Assembly (NCBI GenBank): GCA_023457295.1
Contig: JAEWLZ010000314.1
Location: 1 to 21,321 of the forward strand
DNA: 21,321 nt
Source of the DNA: Cyanobacteria bacterium OH_PDB_112
GTDB taxonomy: Bacteria; Cyanobacteriota; Vampirovibrionia; Gastranaerophilales; CAJFVJ01
Direction: 5' to 3'
A model generated the notes under the pieces. That model made no database searches. It saw only the letters and a program-made list of their open reading frames with translations, and had not been told where the DNA came from. The position numbers and the translations under genes are program-made. Every line of letters starts with the position of its first letter. Positions within the stretch are counted from its first letter, which is position 1. This document shows positions 15,111 through 21,321 of this stretch, in pieces.

Positions 15111-15988
15111 AAAGCTTTTCTTAAAACTCCGTTATTTGCTTTTAAAACTTCTGTTGCTTTTTCAAAAGCAATTTTGTATTTTATCATCAAAATCACAGGT
15201 TTGATTTTGTAATCATTTTCCTCCAAGAGCTGTGCGGCTTTTTCCTTTGATATGCCTGTAATTTTTGAAACTATACCTGCTGCTCTTTTCTTTAGTTTTA
15301 TATTTGTAGGTCTTAAATCTATCATAAGATTTTCGTAAACTTTCCCAATCCTAATCATAGAAGCTGTTGAAAGCATATTAAGAACCATTTTTTGAGCAGT
15401 TCCCGCCTTCATTCTGCTCGAACCGCTTATTGCTTCAGGACCTACATCAACACAAATAAAACAATCTACCATTTCTTTTGTTTTTGATTCTTTATTGCAG
15501 GTAATTGCAACTGTTTTAGCTCCTTCTATTCGAGCTTTCTCCAAAACCCCCATAACATAATTCGGGTTTCCGCTGGCAGATAATACAACGACTGTATCAT
15601 TTTGAGAAACTTGGGCTTCAGAAGCAGCTAATCTGCCGCCTTCGGTATTGTCTTCAGCCCCTTCCACAGCGTTTCTTAAAGCATAATCGCCCCCCGCAAT
15701 AAATCCTTGAACCATATCCGCATCGGCACTAAAAGTAGGAGGACATTCAGACGCATCAAGAACACCTAGCCTACCGCTTGTTCCTGCGCCAAAATAAAGA
15801 AGCCTGCCGCCTTGCAAAAAACTTTTTTCCGCAAAACTGACTGCAACAGCAATATCTTTAAGACATTTCTGAACAGCAGTTGCGATTTTTTTATCCTCTT
15901 TGTTTATAAGCTCAACTATACCAAGAGGTTCTAAAACATCTATATTTATTGTATCGGGATTTTGTTTTTCAGTTAAAATTTCTGTCAT
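15095..15988 (-). CDS. murQ: N-acetylmuramic acid 6-phosphate etherase
   Basis: MurQ removes the lactyl ether from MurNAc-6-phosphate, yielding GlcNAc-6-phosphate and D-lactate, and so completes muropeptide sugar recycling begun by AnmK. The 297-residue protein has the SIS sugar-isomerase fold: YFGAGTSGRLGVLDASECPP (65-84) is the phosphosugar-binding signature, Glu81 and Glu112 (in VEGAEDN) correspond to the two catalytic glutamates known in the E. coli enzyme, SASGNPNYVMG is the second phosphate-binding loop, and SSRMKAGTAQKMVLNMLST is strongly conserved. The C-terminal segment ending at KAFQQLG is slightly shorter than some homologues but within the usual range. The ATG at 15988 has no Shine-Dalgarno; TATAAA lies nine bases before it. 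Confidence 0.95.
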   Translation of the reverse strand: MTEILTEKQNPDTINIDVLEPLGIVELINKEDKKIATAVQKCLKDIAVAVSFAEKSFLQGGRLLYFGAGTSGRLGVLDASECPPTFSADADMVQGFIAGGDYALRNAVEGAEDNTEGGRLAASEAQVSQNDTVVVLSASGNPNYVMGVLEKARIEGAKTVAITCNKESKTKEMVDCFICVDVGPEAISGSSRMKAGTAQKMVLNMLSTASMIRIGKVYENLMIDLRPTNIKLKKRAAGIVSKITGISKEKAAQLLEENDYKIKPVILMIKYKIAFEKATEVLKANNGVLRKAFQQLG

Positions 15989-15997
15989 AAGTTTTAT

Positions 15998-16003
15998 TTT
16001 ATA
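15998..16003 (-). promoter_or_regulatory. TATAAA -10 box just upstream of murQ
   Basis: On the minus strand TATAAA (16003 to 15998) is nine bases from the ATG, giving a predicted leader of only about three bases. A weak TATTGT lies 17 bases upstream as a -35. Confidence 0.4.
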
Positions 16004-16068
16004 GATTTTTTATACAAAATACAATACCTCTTGTGATTTTAGCAACTCATAACTCTTAACTTCGCTTC

Positions 16069-16087
16069 GATTTGCATTAAGCAAATC
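16069..16087. repeat. Small perfect stem-loop in the murQ upstream spacer
   Basis: GATTTGC (16069-16075) and GCAAATC (16081-16087) form a 7-bp stem with a 5-base loop. The adjoining TTCGCTTCG (16061-16069) is the reverse complement of the CGAAGCGAA found at 5162-5170, suggesting remnants of a shared dispersed element. No T run, so not a terminator. Confidence 0.4.
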
Positions 16088-16140
16088 TGCCACTTCATCG
16101 AATAGTTCGCAAGGCGAGTTTTACTCCCGTCAAAAATCCG

Positions 16141-16168
16141 CAAAATAAAAAAGCTCTTTTCAGAGCTT
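16141..16168 (-). terminator. Terminator of the 16276-16737 gene
   Basis: AAGCTCT (16151-16157) and AGAGCTT (16162-16168) form a perfect 7-bp stem with a 4-base loop. On the minus strand the stem is followed by TTTTATTTTG. It lies about 110 bases beyond the stop codon, with the AGAGGATA repeat block in between. Confidence 0.8.
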
Positions 16169-16173
16169 CGATA

Positions 16174-16253
16174 AGAGGATAAATAGAGGATATTTAGAGG
16201 ATACTTAGAGGATATAAAATTTGCTTAGAGGATAAAATTTTGCTTAGAGGATA
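16174..16253. repeat. Six copies of AGAGGATA with 11-bp phasing
   Basis: The octamer AGAGGATA occurs at 16174, 16185, 16196, 16207, 16227 and 16246 (start positions). The first four are spaced exactly 11 bp, the last two 20 and 19 bp with AT-rich fillers that are themselves near-repeats (AAAATTTGCTT and AAAATTTTGCTT). The block lies between the stop of the 153-residue gene and its terminator, so it would be transcribed in that gene's 3' UTR as repeated TATCCTCT. Confidence 0.85.
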
Positions 16254-16275
16254 AATTGTTTTGGATAACTAAAGC

Positions 16276-16737
16276 TTAAGCGTATTTAGGAGTTCCACGT
16301 TCGATAGATTTCTTTTCTTGGTCAATAACTACGTCGTACTCTTTTTCATACATACTCAATTTTGTTTCAAGCTGCTTAATTTGAATATCAAGAGATTTTT
16401 CTTGTGCAGCTAATTGAGCATTTGCTTGTTCTACTGCTTTAGTGTGAAGTGAAATAATGCTTGGATTCATCGGGTTTCTGAAAACCATCATAGTAGGTTG
16501 ACCCGAATATGCTGTTTGTTGGGTTAAAGCGTTTCCGAAGTTAATTACGTTTGCAATGCCGTTTTGTGTATAGTAGTTAGCTTGCTGAACTTCATCCGGA
16601 GATATTTGACCGTCAGCGATAGTCATTCCAACTGTTGCCAAATTCATTCTTTTTTGATTTAACAGAGTGATTTGGAAATTGGTATCTGCTATCATTGACA
16701 GAAGTGATATTTTTCGTGGTGCGAAAACCGTAATCAT
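16276..16737 (-). CDS. Unrecognised small coiled-coil protein
   Basis: I cannot assign a family to this 153-residue protein. It has no signal peptide or membrane span. The N-terminal part reads SMIADTNFQITLLNQKRMNL, followed by GQISPDEVQQANYYTQNGIAN and a glutamine/asparagine-rich middle. Residues about 105-145 form a strong coiled-coil prediction by heptad pattern (VEQANAQLAAQEKSLDIQIK and onward), ending in a charged tail. The ATG at 16737 is preceded by GGAGG (16754 to 16750) with a rather long 12-base spacing; an internal Met15 is the alternative start. It lies between murQ and the SLH gene in the same direction as both but has its own terminator. An intact frame, a good Shine-Dalgarno and flanking signals argue that it is a real gene. 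Confidence 0.7.
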   Translation of the reverse strand: MITVFAPRKISLLSMIADTNFQITLLNQKRMNLATVGMTIADGQISPDEVQQANYYTQNGIANVINFGNALTQQTAYSGQPTMMVFRNPMNPSIISLHTKAVEQANAQLAAQEKSLDIQIKQLETKLSMYEKEYDVVIDQEKKSIERGTPKYA

Positions 16738-16842
16738 TTTAGGATATAACCTCCAGTATTAACTTCCCTTGTTTCTGTTTTATTTGCTTCCCATACTTTA
16801 ATAAAAACAATCATTCAAAAAAAATTGCCTTTTTTATTTATA

Positions 16843-16908
16843 TTATTTTGAATTTTTTCCAAAACCCTGAAACCGTATACCAGCAAGGATTTTACTGATA
16901 GCACCCAT
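16843..16908 (-). CDS. Possible 21-residue small ORF
   Basis: On the minus strand ATG at 16908 opens MGAISKILAGIRFQGFGKNS then K and stop at 16843. It is basic and amphipathic. AGGA abuts the ATG, too close for a normal ribosome binding site, while a TATATT box ends five bases upstream, so the ATG could also mark the transcription start of the next gene. The patch is less AT-rich than its surroundings. Chance occurrence is quite possible. Confidence 0.2.
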   Translation of the reverse strand: MGAISKILAGIRFQGFGKNSK

Positions 16909-17049
16909 TCCTGAATATATAAATAATCAATACTTATTAAGTATTTTTAAAATAAAAATTAGATACAAATTAGATATAAAAAATCATTAATATTTCTTAA
17001 CAATTCATTTTTTCAGTGTTTAAAAACAAAAAATAATGGAAATATAGCT

Positions 17050-17089
17050 TAAAAAAATAAAAAAAGACGGGACATAAGCCCCGTCTTTT
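17050..17089 (-). terminator. Terminator of the SLH-domain gene
   Basis: AAAAGACGGG (17062-17071) and CCCGTCTTTT (17080-17089) form a perfect 10-bp stem with an 8-base loop, about 20 bases beyond the stop at 17109. On the minus strand the stem is followed by an almost uninterrupted T run. Confidence 0.92.
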
Positions 17090-17108
17090 ATGGGTATTAA
17101 ACCCTTTA

Positions 17109-19136
17109 TTATTTGCAATCGCAGTCAGATGGACAGCTTGGACAAGCAGGAGCTGCTTGTTGTGAATTGCAAACACCGAAAGCAAAAGAAACTTTTTCAT
17201 CAGGATTGATGATAGAAATCTTTTTACCGTCAGGATTTACAAGGTAACCAAGCTCATTGTTAGCATTTTGAAGAACGCCTGCCGCACCTGAAATTGAACT
17301 TCTTAGGATATCAACAGGAGCTTTTGCTAAATCAACGATAGCATCGCCGTAGCTTCTGCCTGCTGCCGTAAATTTATTAGCGCTGTCACAACAGCTGCAA
17401 GCAGGTTTGCTGAATGAGAACAACTCAGCAGTACCTACACCAACACCGTTAGTAACATTTTCAGCCGCATTAGAAGCGTTAACAATGATTCCGCCAACAG
17501 TTCTTCCTGCAATACCCAAAGTTCCTCCTACGAGAGTGAAAGGTGCTTGTACCAATCTTGAGAACCAATTTTGGTTTTTAGCACATTCTATTTGAGCATT
17601 TAATATTTGACGAGGAAGTTTAGCTTCACAGTCACTATTACAGCCTTTGATATCTGTAAGAGCTATTTTCAAGCCGCCTGGACATTCTCCGTTTGGTCTT
17701 TCAACGTCTGTAACAATACCTTCTACTTTTGAACAAGCAGGATATGTAACACCGTTAATTACAACAGGGTCAATTGTTTTACCTGCAAAACGGTCACCGA
17801 TATTACTTGCAGCAGCAGAAATTCTGTCTCCGAATTGAACTTTCAAAGTAGGAATATCTACTGTTTCGCAGTTTTCAATATAAGCTGTTTTTTGATTATC
17901 ACAAGCACATCCTGTTGTTTCAGGCTTGTCTATGCAAAGAGCCAATCTTGCTTTGGCAAGCATAGAAGCTACATCTGCTCTTGAAGCATCTTCACAAGGT
18001 TTAATCATATTAGGAGTTAAAGTATCCTGAAGTAATCCTTGTTTGAGTGATTTAGCAACTGCCAATTTAGCCCATGAAGGAACTTTGCAGCCATCTTGAT
18101 ATTGACTCAAAATTTGATCCGCTTCACAGTCAGACATTTCAGGGCATTTGAAAGCTTTTGCAATTGTTGTAATTGCTTCTGCTCTTGAAACAGGGATGCC
18201 TGGTTTAAACGTACAATCAGGGTATCCTGCCATATAGCCTGCTGCTACGCTGCGTTGAATAGTACTGTTAGCCCAGTGATTTCCCGCAACATCATTAAAA
18301 GCAGGGCAAGTTGTTTCTGCGCAACGGCATAATTCAAGACCGTTTGCTATTAAACTTGAGAACTCTGCTCTTGAAACAGGTAGGGTTGGTTTGAATGTTC
18401 TGTCAGGATATCCTGCGATAACATTTTTAGAAACAAGTTTGTTGATATCGCAATTTGCCCAATATCCTTCAGGCACATCACAAAATACACTACTTACCGC
18501 AACCGGAGTTGCACATCCTGTTGTAGGCATTTGAAAAGGATTGAATGATTTTTTCATTGCCTGCATGCTGGTTTCTGTTTTAATTTGAATAGGGCAAGCA
18601 GCTCCATCCATTTTTTCACAATCACGGTTAACAATAGCAGAACCAAATGGAGCAGTGATAGAACAGCAATCCAAATTTGGAGCAACAGCTGCACCTGTTT
18701 CGCATCCGCATCCGCAATTTTGCGAAACAACAGGCATAGCCTCAGGACATCCGCAGCTTCCGCTTGATCTTGCTACACTAACGCCATCTTTTTGGCTCAA
18801 ATTAATGTCATATGGGTCTGCATGAGTTACAGTGTTTCCGCTGAAAATAGATTCAGGGTAAGCGTAATGGATAGAACCTGCCTCAGGTTTTCCACACACA
18901 TTTGGCGCTGTACCGCATACAGGTTTGTCACAAGGTTCACAAACCGTTTGACAAGGACAAGCAGGTTGCGGCTCACAACATGGCTCACATGGACATGCTG
19001 GAGAAACTACTGCAGGAGCAGCAGGCGCGCATCCGCATGCTAAATCCTGATTTGCATCTGCAAAAGCACCTACCGTCGCAACACTTGCTAAACCAATAGA
19101 TATTGCAGCAGCTAAGGTTAATTTTTTGAACTTCAT
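17109..19136 (-). CDS. Secreted cysteine-rich protein with three SLH domains
   Basis: The 675-residue protein has a Sec signal peptide (residues 1-26, cleavage after VGAFA). SLH domains lie at about 218-268 (FCDVPEGYWANCDINKLVSK), 278-330 (FNDVAGNHWANSTIQRSVAA with GYPDCTFKPGIPVSRAEAIT) and a more diverged third at 346-400. SLH domains anchor proteins to peptidoglycan-linked polymers, so it is an envelope or surface-layer component. By my count it holds about 49 cysteines (7%), concentrated in an N-terminal stretch of ACPC, EPCC and EPC words (33-81), GCGCGC-like words (128-145), and a C-terminal PACPSCPSDCDCK tail; cysteines also punctuate the SLH domains. Residues about 545-650 are glycine/alanine-rich and hydrophobic. 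It lacks the long beta-barrel porin typical of cyanobacterial SLH porins. A canonical AAGGAGG lies eight bases before the ATG, and a strong terminator follows, suggesting high expression. Confidence 0.9.
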   Translation of the reverse strand: MKFKKLTLAAAISIGLASVATVGAFADANQDLACGCAPAAPAVVSPACPCEPCCEPQPACPCQTVCEPCDKPVCGTAPNVCGKPEAGSIHYAYPESIFSGNTVTHADPYDINLSQKDGVSVARSSGSCGCPEAMPVVSQNCGCGCETGAAVAPNLDCCSITAPFGSAIVNRDCEKMDGAACPIQIKTETSMQAMKKSFNPFQMPTTGCATPVAVSSVFCDVPEGYWANCDINKLVSKNVIAGYPDRTFKPTLPVSRAEFSSLIANGLELCRCAETTCPAFNDVAGNHWANSTIQRSVAAGYMAGYPDCTFKPGIPVSRAEAITTIAKAFKCPEMSDCEADQILSQYQDGCKVPSWAKLAVAKSLKQGLLQDTLTPNMIKPCEDASRADVASMLAKARLALCIDKPETTGCACDNQKTAYIENCETVDIPTLKVQFGDRISAAASNIGDRFAGKTIDPVVINGVTYPACSKVEGIVTDVERPNGECPGGLKIALTDIKGCNSDCEAKLPRQILNAQIECAKNQNWFSRLVQAPFTLVGGTLGIAGRTVGGIIVNASNAAENVTNGVGVGTAELFSFSKPACSCCDSANKFTAAGRSYGDAIVDLAKAPVDILRSSISGAAGVLQNANNELGYLVNPDGKKISIINPDEKVSFAFGVCNSQQAAPACPSCPSDCDCK

Positions 19137-19458
19137 ATGTTTTACCTCCTTACGTAAGAAATACCTATCCGATTAAATTCGGATTTTATTCGTTAAGTAC
19201 ATACCTTTTTTCATTTGTAAATGTTTTCAGTAAAGTGTTTAACTGAATTATTCTATGTTTAAAGTCGAATTCGCACTCTCAATAAGGACTAATCGTATAG
19301 GTATTCTTTTTTAGGGTAAAAGTTGAATTCGTTCTATTTTTTGTTTTGATTAAAAAATAATTTGCCCAAAAGCAAAAAGTGTAGTATATTAGCACTTATA
19401 GAGAGTAAGCCTATGGCAAATATGTTTAGTAACCGCGCTTTTAAAGTGCAGAGTGTGT
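19137..19458. promoter_or_regulatory. 322-bp divergent region with inverted and direct repeats
   Basis: It serves the SLH gene (left) and the helicase (right). Visible elements: Shine-Dalgarno for the SLH gene (19145-19151) inside which starts a perfect palindrome CTTACGTAAG (19149-19158); a 16-bp inverted repeat with one mismatch, AATACCTATCCGATTA (19160-19175) and TAATCGTATAGGTATT (19290-19305); two direct copies of AAGTYGAATTCG (19262-19273 and 19320-19331); and a helicase promoter candidate TTGCCC (19362-19367), 17 bases, TATATT (19385-19390). I see no gene apart from the short upstream ORF at 19413. Confidence 0.6.
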
Positions 19459-19466
19459 ATGTTTAA
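19413..19466 (+). CDS. 17-codon upstream ORF overlapping the helicase start
   Basis: ATG at 19413 opens MANMFSNRAFKVQSVYV with TAA at 19464-19466, so its stop lies just inside the helicase reading frame, whose ATG is at 19459-19461 in another frame. AGAGAG at 19400-19405 is a weak Shine-Dalgarno. The helicase start itself has almost none, so ribosomes terminating here could reinitiate on the helicase. It could equally be a chance frame. Confidence 0.3.
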   Translation: MANMFSNRAFKVQSVYV

Positions 19467-21321
19467 CTTTAAATTCATAAAAGACAGATCAAAACCGGGA
19501 AGTTGGAGAAGAGGCTATAATTATTATCAGCAATCACAAATCCTTGAAATAAAACGCGAAGACAATATTGTCAACGCAAAAGTCAAGGGTAACTTTCAAG
19601 CCCATTACAATATAAATCTTGAATTTTCAGAAGATGATATTAAGGCTAAATGCGATTGCCCATTAACTGAAGAATGGTGCAAGCATGCTGTTGCAGTAGG
19701 TCTTGAAACTATAAAATATCATTTTTATGATGATTATTTAACTGAACGCACAGATATGATTTTTGAATATCCGGAAGAAAATCCTCCTCCAATCAAAAAT
19801 CCTCAAGGGAATTACAAATTTGTTCTTGACTCTAAAAAAAGACAAAAATTTATCAGCATCCAAATAATAGACCGCAAATCAAATCAAGTTGTAAATGACA
19901 TAGAAGCTTTGCTTAAAGCCGTTTTGGCATTGCAGAAAACCGGTGAAATTACAGAATTTAATAATGCGGAAAAAATTGAGCTGGGACTTATTCAGGAAAT
20001 TTTTAAACAAATAAGACCCACTCAAAAATATCAATGGTATGACATTCCGACAACAAAATTTGATACTGTTATGAATTATTTAAAATTCGCGGAAGAAGTT
20101 ATAGATTCAGAAAGTAAAAAAAGACTCCTTTTTGAAAATGAAGAGTGGAAGTTAGTCCTTTCGGTGAATGTTTCGGCGGTCGGCAATGTCCTTTTGTCAT
20201 TACATTGGCACAGGCCCAATTCTGAGGATATTTATCCTTTTGAAGAGGTTGAATATTTTGCAAGAACAATTCAATGGGGCAAGTATAAAAATCTTGTATT
20301 CCCTATTTCAACGCCTGTTTCAATCCTCCCACATTATTTGACGAAATCAACTTTTACAGATATTCGAGATGATGAAGGTGGAAAGTTTGTTTATGAAGAG
20401 CTTCCTAAACTCAAAAAACTTATGCCTGTTGAAATTTCTGAAACTCTAGAGCGTTTAACTCTTGAACAACGCCCTCCTAAAAGTATTTTAAAATTATCTT
20501 TAAATGAAGAACTCGAGCTCAAAGGTACTTTAGATTTTGAATATGACGGAAACAGAGTTTCTTACAGCAAAACAACCCAAAAAACACCTTATATTACGAT
20601 AAAGTATCCTAAAGAAGATTTAATTTATTGGGTAAAAAGAAACCTGAAATATGAAAAAAATGCTTATGAAATTCTTCAAGAATGCCGCTTTGCACCTACT
20701 CAGACAAACAATTTAAGTATGAGTGTTGACGATGCCGTAGATTTTTATAACTTTCATATGCCGCATGCTCCTGCTGACTGGGTTTTTGAATCAGACAATA
20801 ATTTAGAGGCATTAAAAATACATGAAAGCCCTCTTGTTATTAATGCAAAAACTGACTTTGACAAAACTACCGACAGTTTTTATTTAGAATTTTATTTTTC
20901 TTTAGGACGCAAAAAATTCTCTTTCGAAGAGTTTGAGGAACACTTTAAATCAGGTAAAAAATATTATAATCCTGACGAAAAAGGTTTTGTAGAGATTCCG
21001 GCAACACAGATGCTTATGATAAACAAATCCCTAAACAGTTTTGATGCGATAAAAGATGTTTTGGGAGAAAAATATCACATAAAAACTTTCCGTGCAGGCA
21101 TTATTGCGGAACTTTTGGATATCGGCGTAGAATTCAAAATGAGCAAAAAATTTGAAAAATTCTGGGAACAAATAAGTACGTTCAACACGATGGAAGAAGT
21201 TGAACTCCCAAAAGGTTTAAAAGCAGATTTGCGCGAATACCAGTCTAAAGGCTTAAGTTGGCTGTGGTTTTTATATTCTTACGGCTTAAACGGAATATTG
21301 GCGGATGATATGGGTCTTGGA
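19459..21321 (+). CDS. SNF2-family helicase with N-terminal SWIM zinc finger (partial, 3' cut by window)
   Basis: The frame is open for 621 codons from ATG 19459 to the last base of the window. Near the N-terminus the SWIM zinc finger C65-x-C67-x6-C74-x-H76 (KCDCPLTEEWCKHAVAVGL) is intact. Residues about 100-580 form the long, poorly conserved bacterial SNF2-associated region. At 587-621 the SNF2 N-lobe begins with ADLREYQSKGLSWLWFLY and reaches ILADDMGLG, the start of Walker A, where the sequence ends; the Lys-Thr and all later helicase motifs lie outside. Such HepA/SWIM proteins are ATP-driven DNA or RNA-polymerase remodelers in the cytoplasm. The only upstream alternative is a GTG at 19453; an in-frame stop is at 19399-19401. 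Ribosome binding is weak and may depend on the overlapping upstream ORF. Confidence 0.9.
   Translation, partial: MFNFKFIKDRSKPGSWRRGYNYYQQSQILEIKREDNIVNAKVKGNFQAHYNINLEFSEDDIKAKCDCPLTEEWCKHAVAVGLETIKYHFYDDYLTERTDMIFEYPEENPPPIKNPQGNYKFVLDSKKRQKFISIQIIDRKSNQVVNDIEALLKAVLALQKTGEITEFNNAEKIELGLIQEIFKQIRPTQKYQWYDIPTTKFDTVMNYLKFAEEVIDSESKKRLLFENEEWKLVLSVNVSAVGNVLLSLHWHRPNSEDIYPFEEVEYFARTIQWGKYKNLVFPISTPVSILPHYLTKSTFTDIRDDEGGKFVYEELPKLKKLMPVEISETLERLTLEQRPPKSILKLSLNEELELKGTLDFEYDGNRVSYSKTTQKTPYITIKYPKEDLIYWVKRNLKYEKNAYEILQECRFAPTQTNNLSMSVDDAVDFYNFHMPHAPADWVFESDNNLEALKIHESPLVINAKTDFDKTTDSFYLEFYFSLGRKKFSFEEFEEHFKSGKKYYNPDEKGFVEIPATQMLMINKSLNSFDAIKDVLGEKYHIKTFRAGIIAELLDIGVEFKMSKKFEKFWEQISTFNTMEEVELPKGLKADLREYQSKGLSWLWFLYSYGLNGILADDMGLG

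Larger units (their letters stand above)
16738..17108. other. 371-bp AT-rich intergenic region
   Basis: From the right it holds the SLH gene terminator (17050-17089), a long AT-rich stretch with a direct repeat AAATTAGATA, a 7-bp hairpin AATACTT-ATT-AAGTATT (16929-16945), a minus-strand TATATT (16919 to 16914) that may be the promoter of the 16276-16737 gene, and a GC-richer patch at about 16865-16912 with a 21-codon ORF on the minus strand. Otherwise nothing recognisable. Confidence 0.5.

Noticed and set aside
16174..16253. CRISPR-like array
   Set aside because: Repeat units are only 8 bp with spacings of 11 to 20 bp, far shorter than CRISPR repeats and spacers, and no cas gene is near.
18792..19099. 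Plus-strand frames opposite the cysteine-rich N-terminus of the SLH protein
   Set aside because: They are shadows created by Cys/Pro-rich codons read in reverse; the minus-strand signal peptide, SLH domains and terminator fix the real strand.
17109..19136. Metallothionein or outer-membrane porin
   Set aside because: The protein is far too long and has SLH domains and a signal peptide, so it is not a metallothionein; the C-terminal half lacks an alternating beta-barrel pattern, so a porin is not supported.
19160..19305. Small transposon (MITE) bounded by the 16-bp inverted repeat
   Set aside because: No target-site duplication is seen outside the arms, and the interval contains direct repeats that extend beyond it; a regulatory arrangement fits better.
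19137..19458. Riboswitch in the SLH or helicase leader
   Set aside because: The repeats do not match any riboswitch core that I can recognise, and neither downstream gene is a typical riboswitch target.

Overview
The window is AT-rich, gene-dense bacterial DNA of diderm type. It encodes a TolC-like outer-membrane channel with its periplasmic adaptor and inner-membrane pump, a secreted protein with three S-layer homology (SLH) domains, and a SpoIIIAA/Ycf45-like AAA ATPase with a C-terminal R3H domain. SLH proteins combined with an outer membrane, a Ycf45-type ATPase, low GC and no photosynthesis genes best fit a non-photosynthetic relative of Cyanobacteria (Vampirovibrionia/Melainabacteria, Gastranaerophilales-like). 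This placement is inference; no rRNA or tRNA gene is visible to test it.

Layout. 1-1703: a possible 3' end of an upstream gene, then maf (+) converging on a PSP1/RicT-like gene (-). 1761-3116: two related, unrecognised genes (-) that share a promoter-proximal sequence and a repeated protein module. 3475-5064: the R3H ATPase (+). 5065-5298: a locally GC-richer spacer with nested inverted repeats, ending in a 13-bp stem-loop just before the ribosome binding site of an ornithine aminotransferase (rocD-like, 5299-6492, +). 6495-11035: a drug-efflux locus in which a TolC-like channel (-) is divergent from a MarR regulator, an EmrA-like adaptor and an EmrB-like MFS pump (+); palindromes in the divergent promoter are candidate MarR operators. 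11160-13982: a large two-half M16 metallopeptidase without a signal peptide. 14025-15988: anmK (+) and murQ (-), which overlap at their 3' ends and form the two consecutive steps of anhydro-MurNAc recycling. 16276-16737: a small unrecognised coiled-coil gene (-) with six spaced AGAGGATA repeats between its stop and its terminator. 17109-19136: the cysteine-rich SLH protein (-). 19459 to the end: the first 621 codons of a SWIM zinc-finger SNF2 helicase (+), cut at its Walker A motif and preceded by a 17-codon upstream ORF whose stop overlaps the helicase start.

How the parts relate: most genes look like independent housekeeping units. The clear functional groups are the tripartite efflux locus and the peptidoglycan-recycling pair; the SLH protein also belongs to the cell envelope. 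The least explained elements are the modular paralogue pair at 1.8-3.1 kb, the cysteine-rich SLH protein with its repeat-laden leader, the 11-bp-phased repeat block near 16.2 kb, and several genes (ricT, anmK, murQ, perhaps maf) whose -10-like box sits directly before the ATG with no Shine-Dalgarno sequence.
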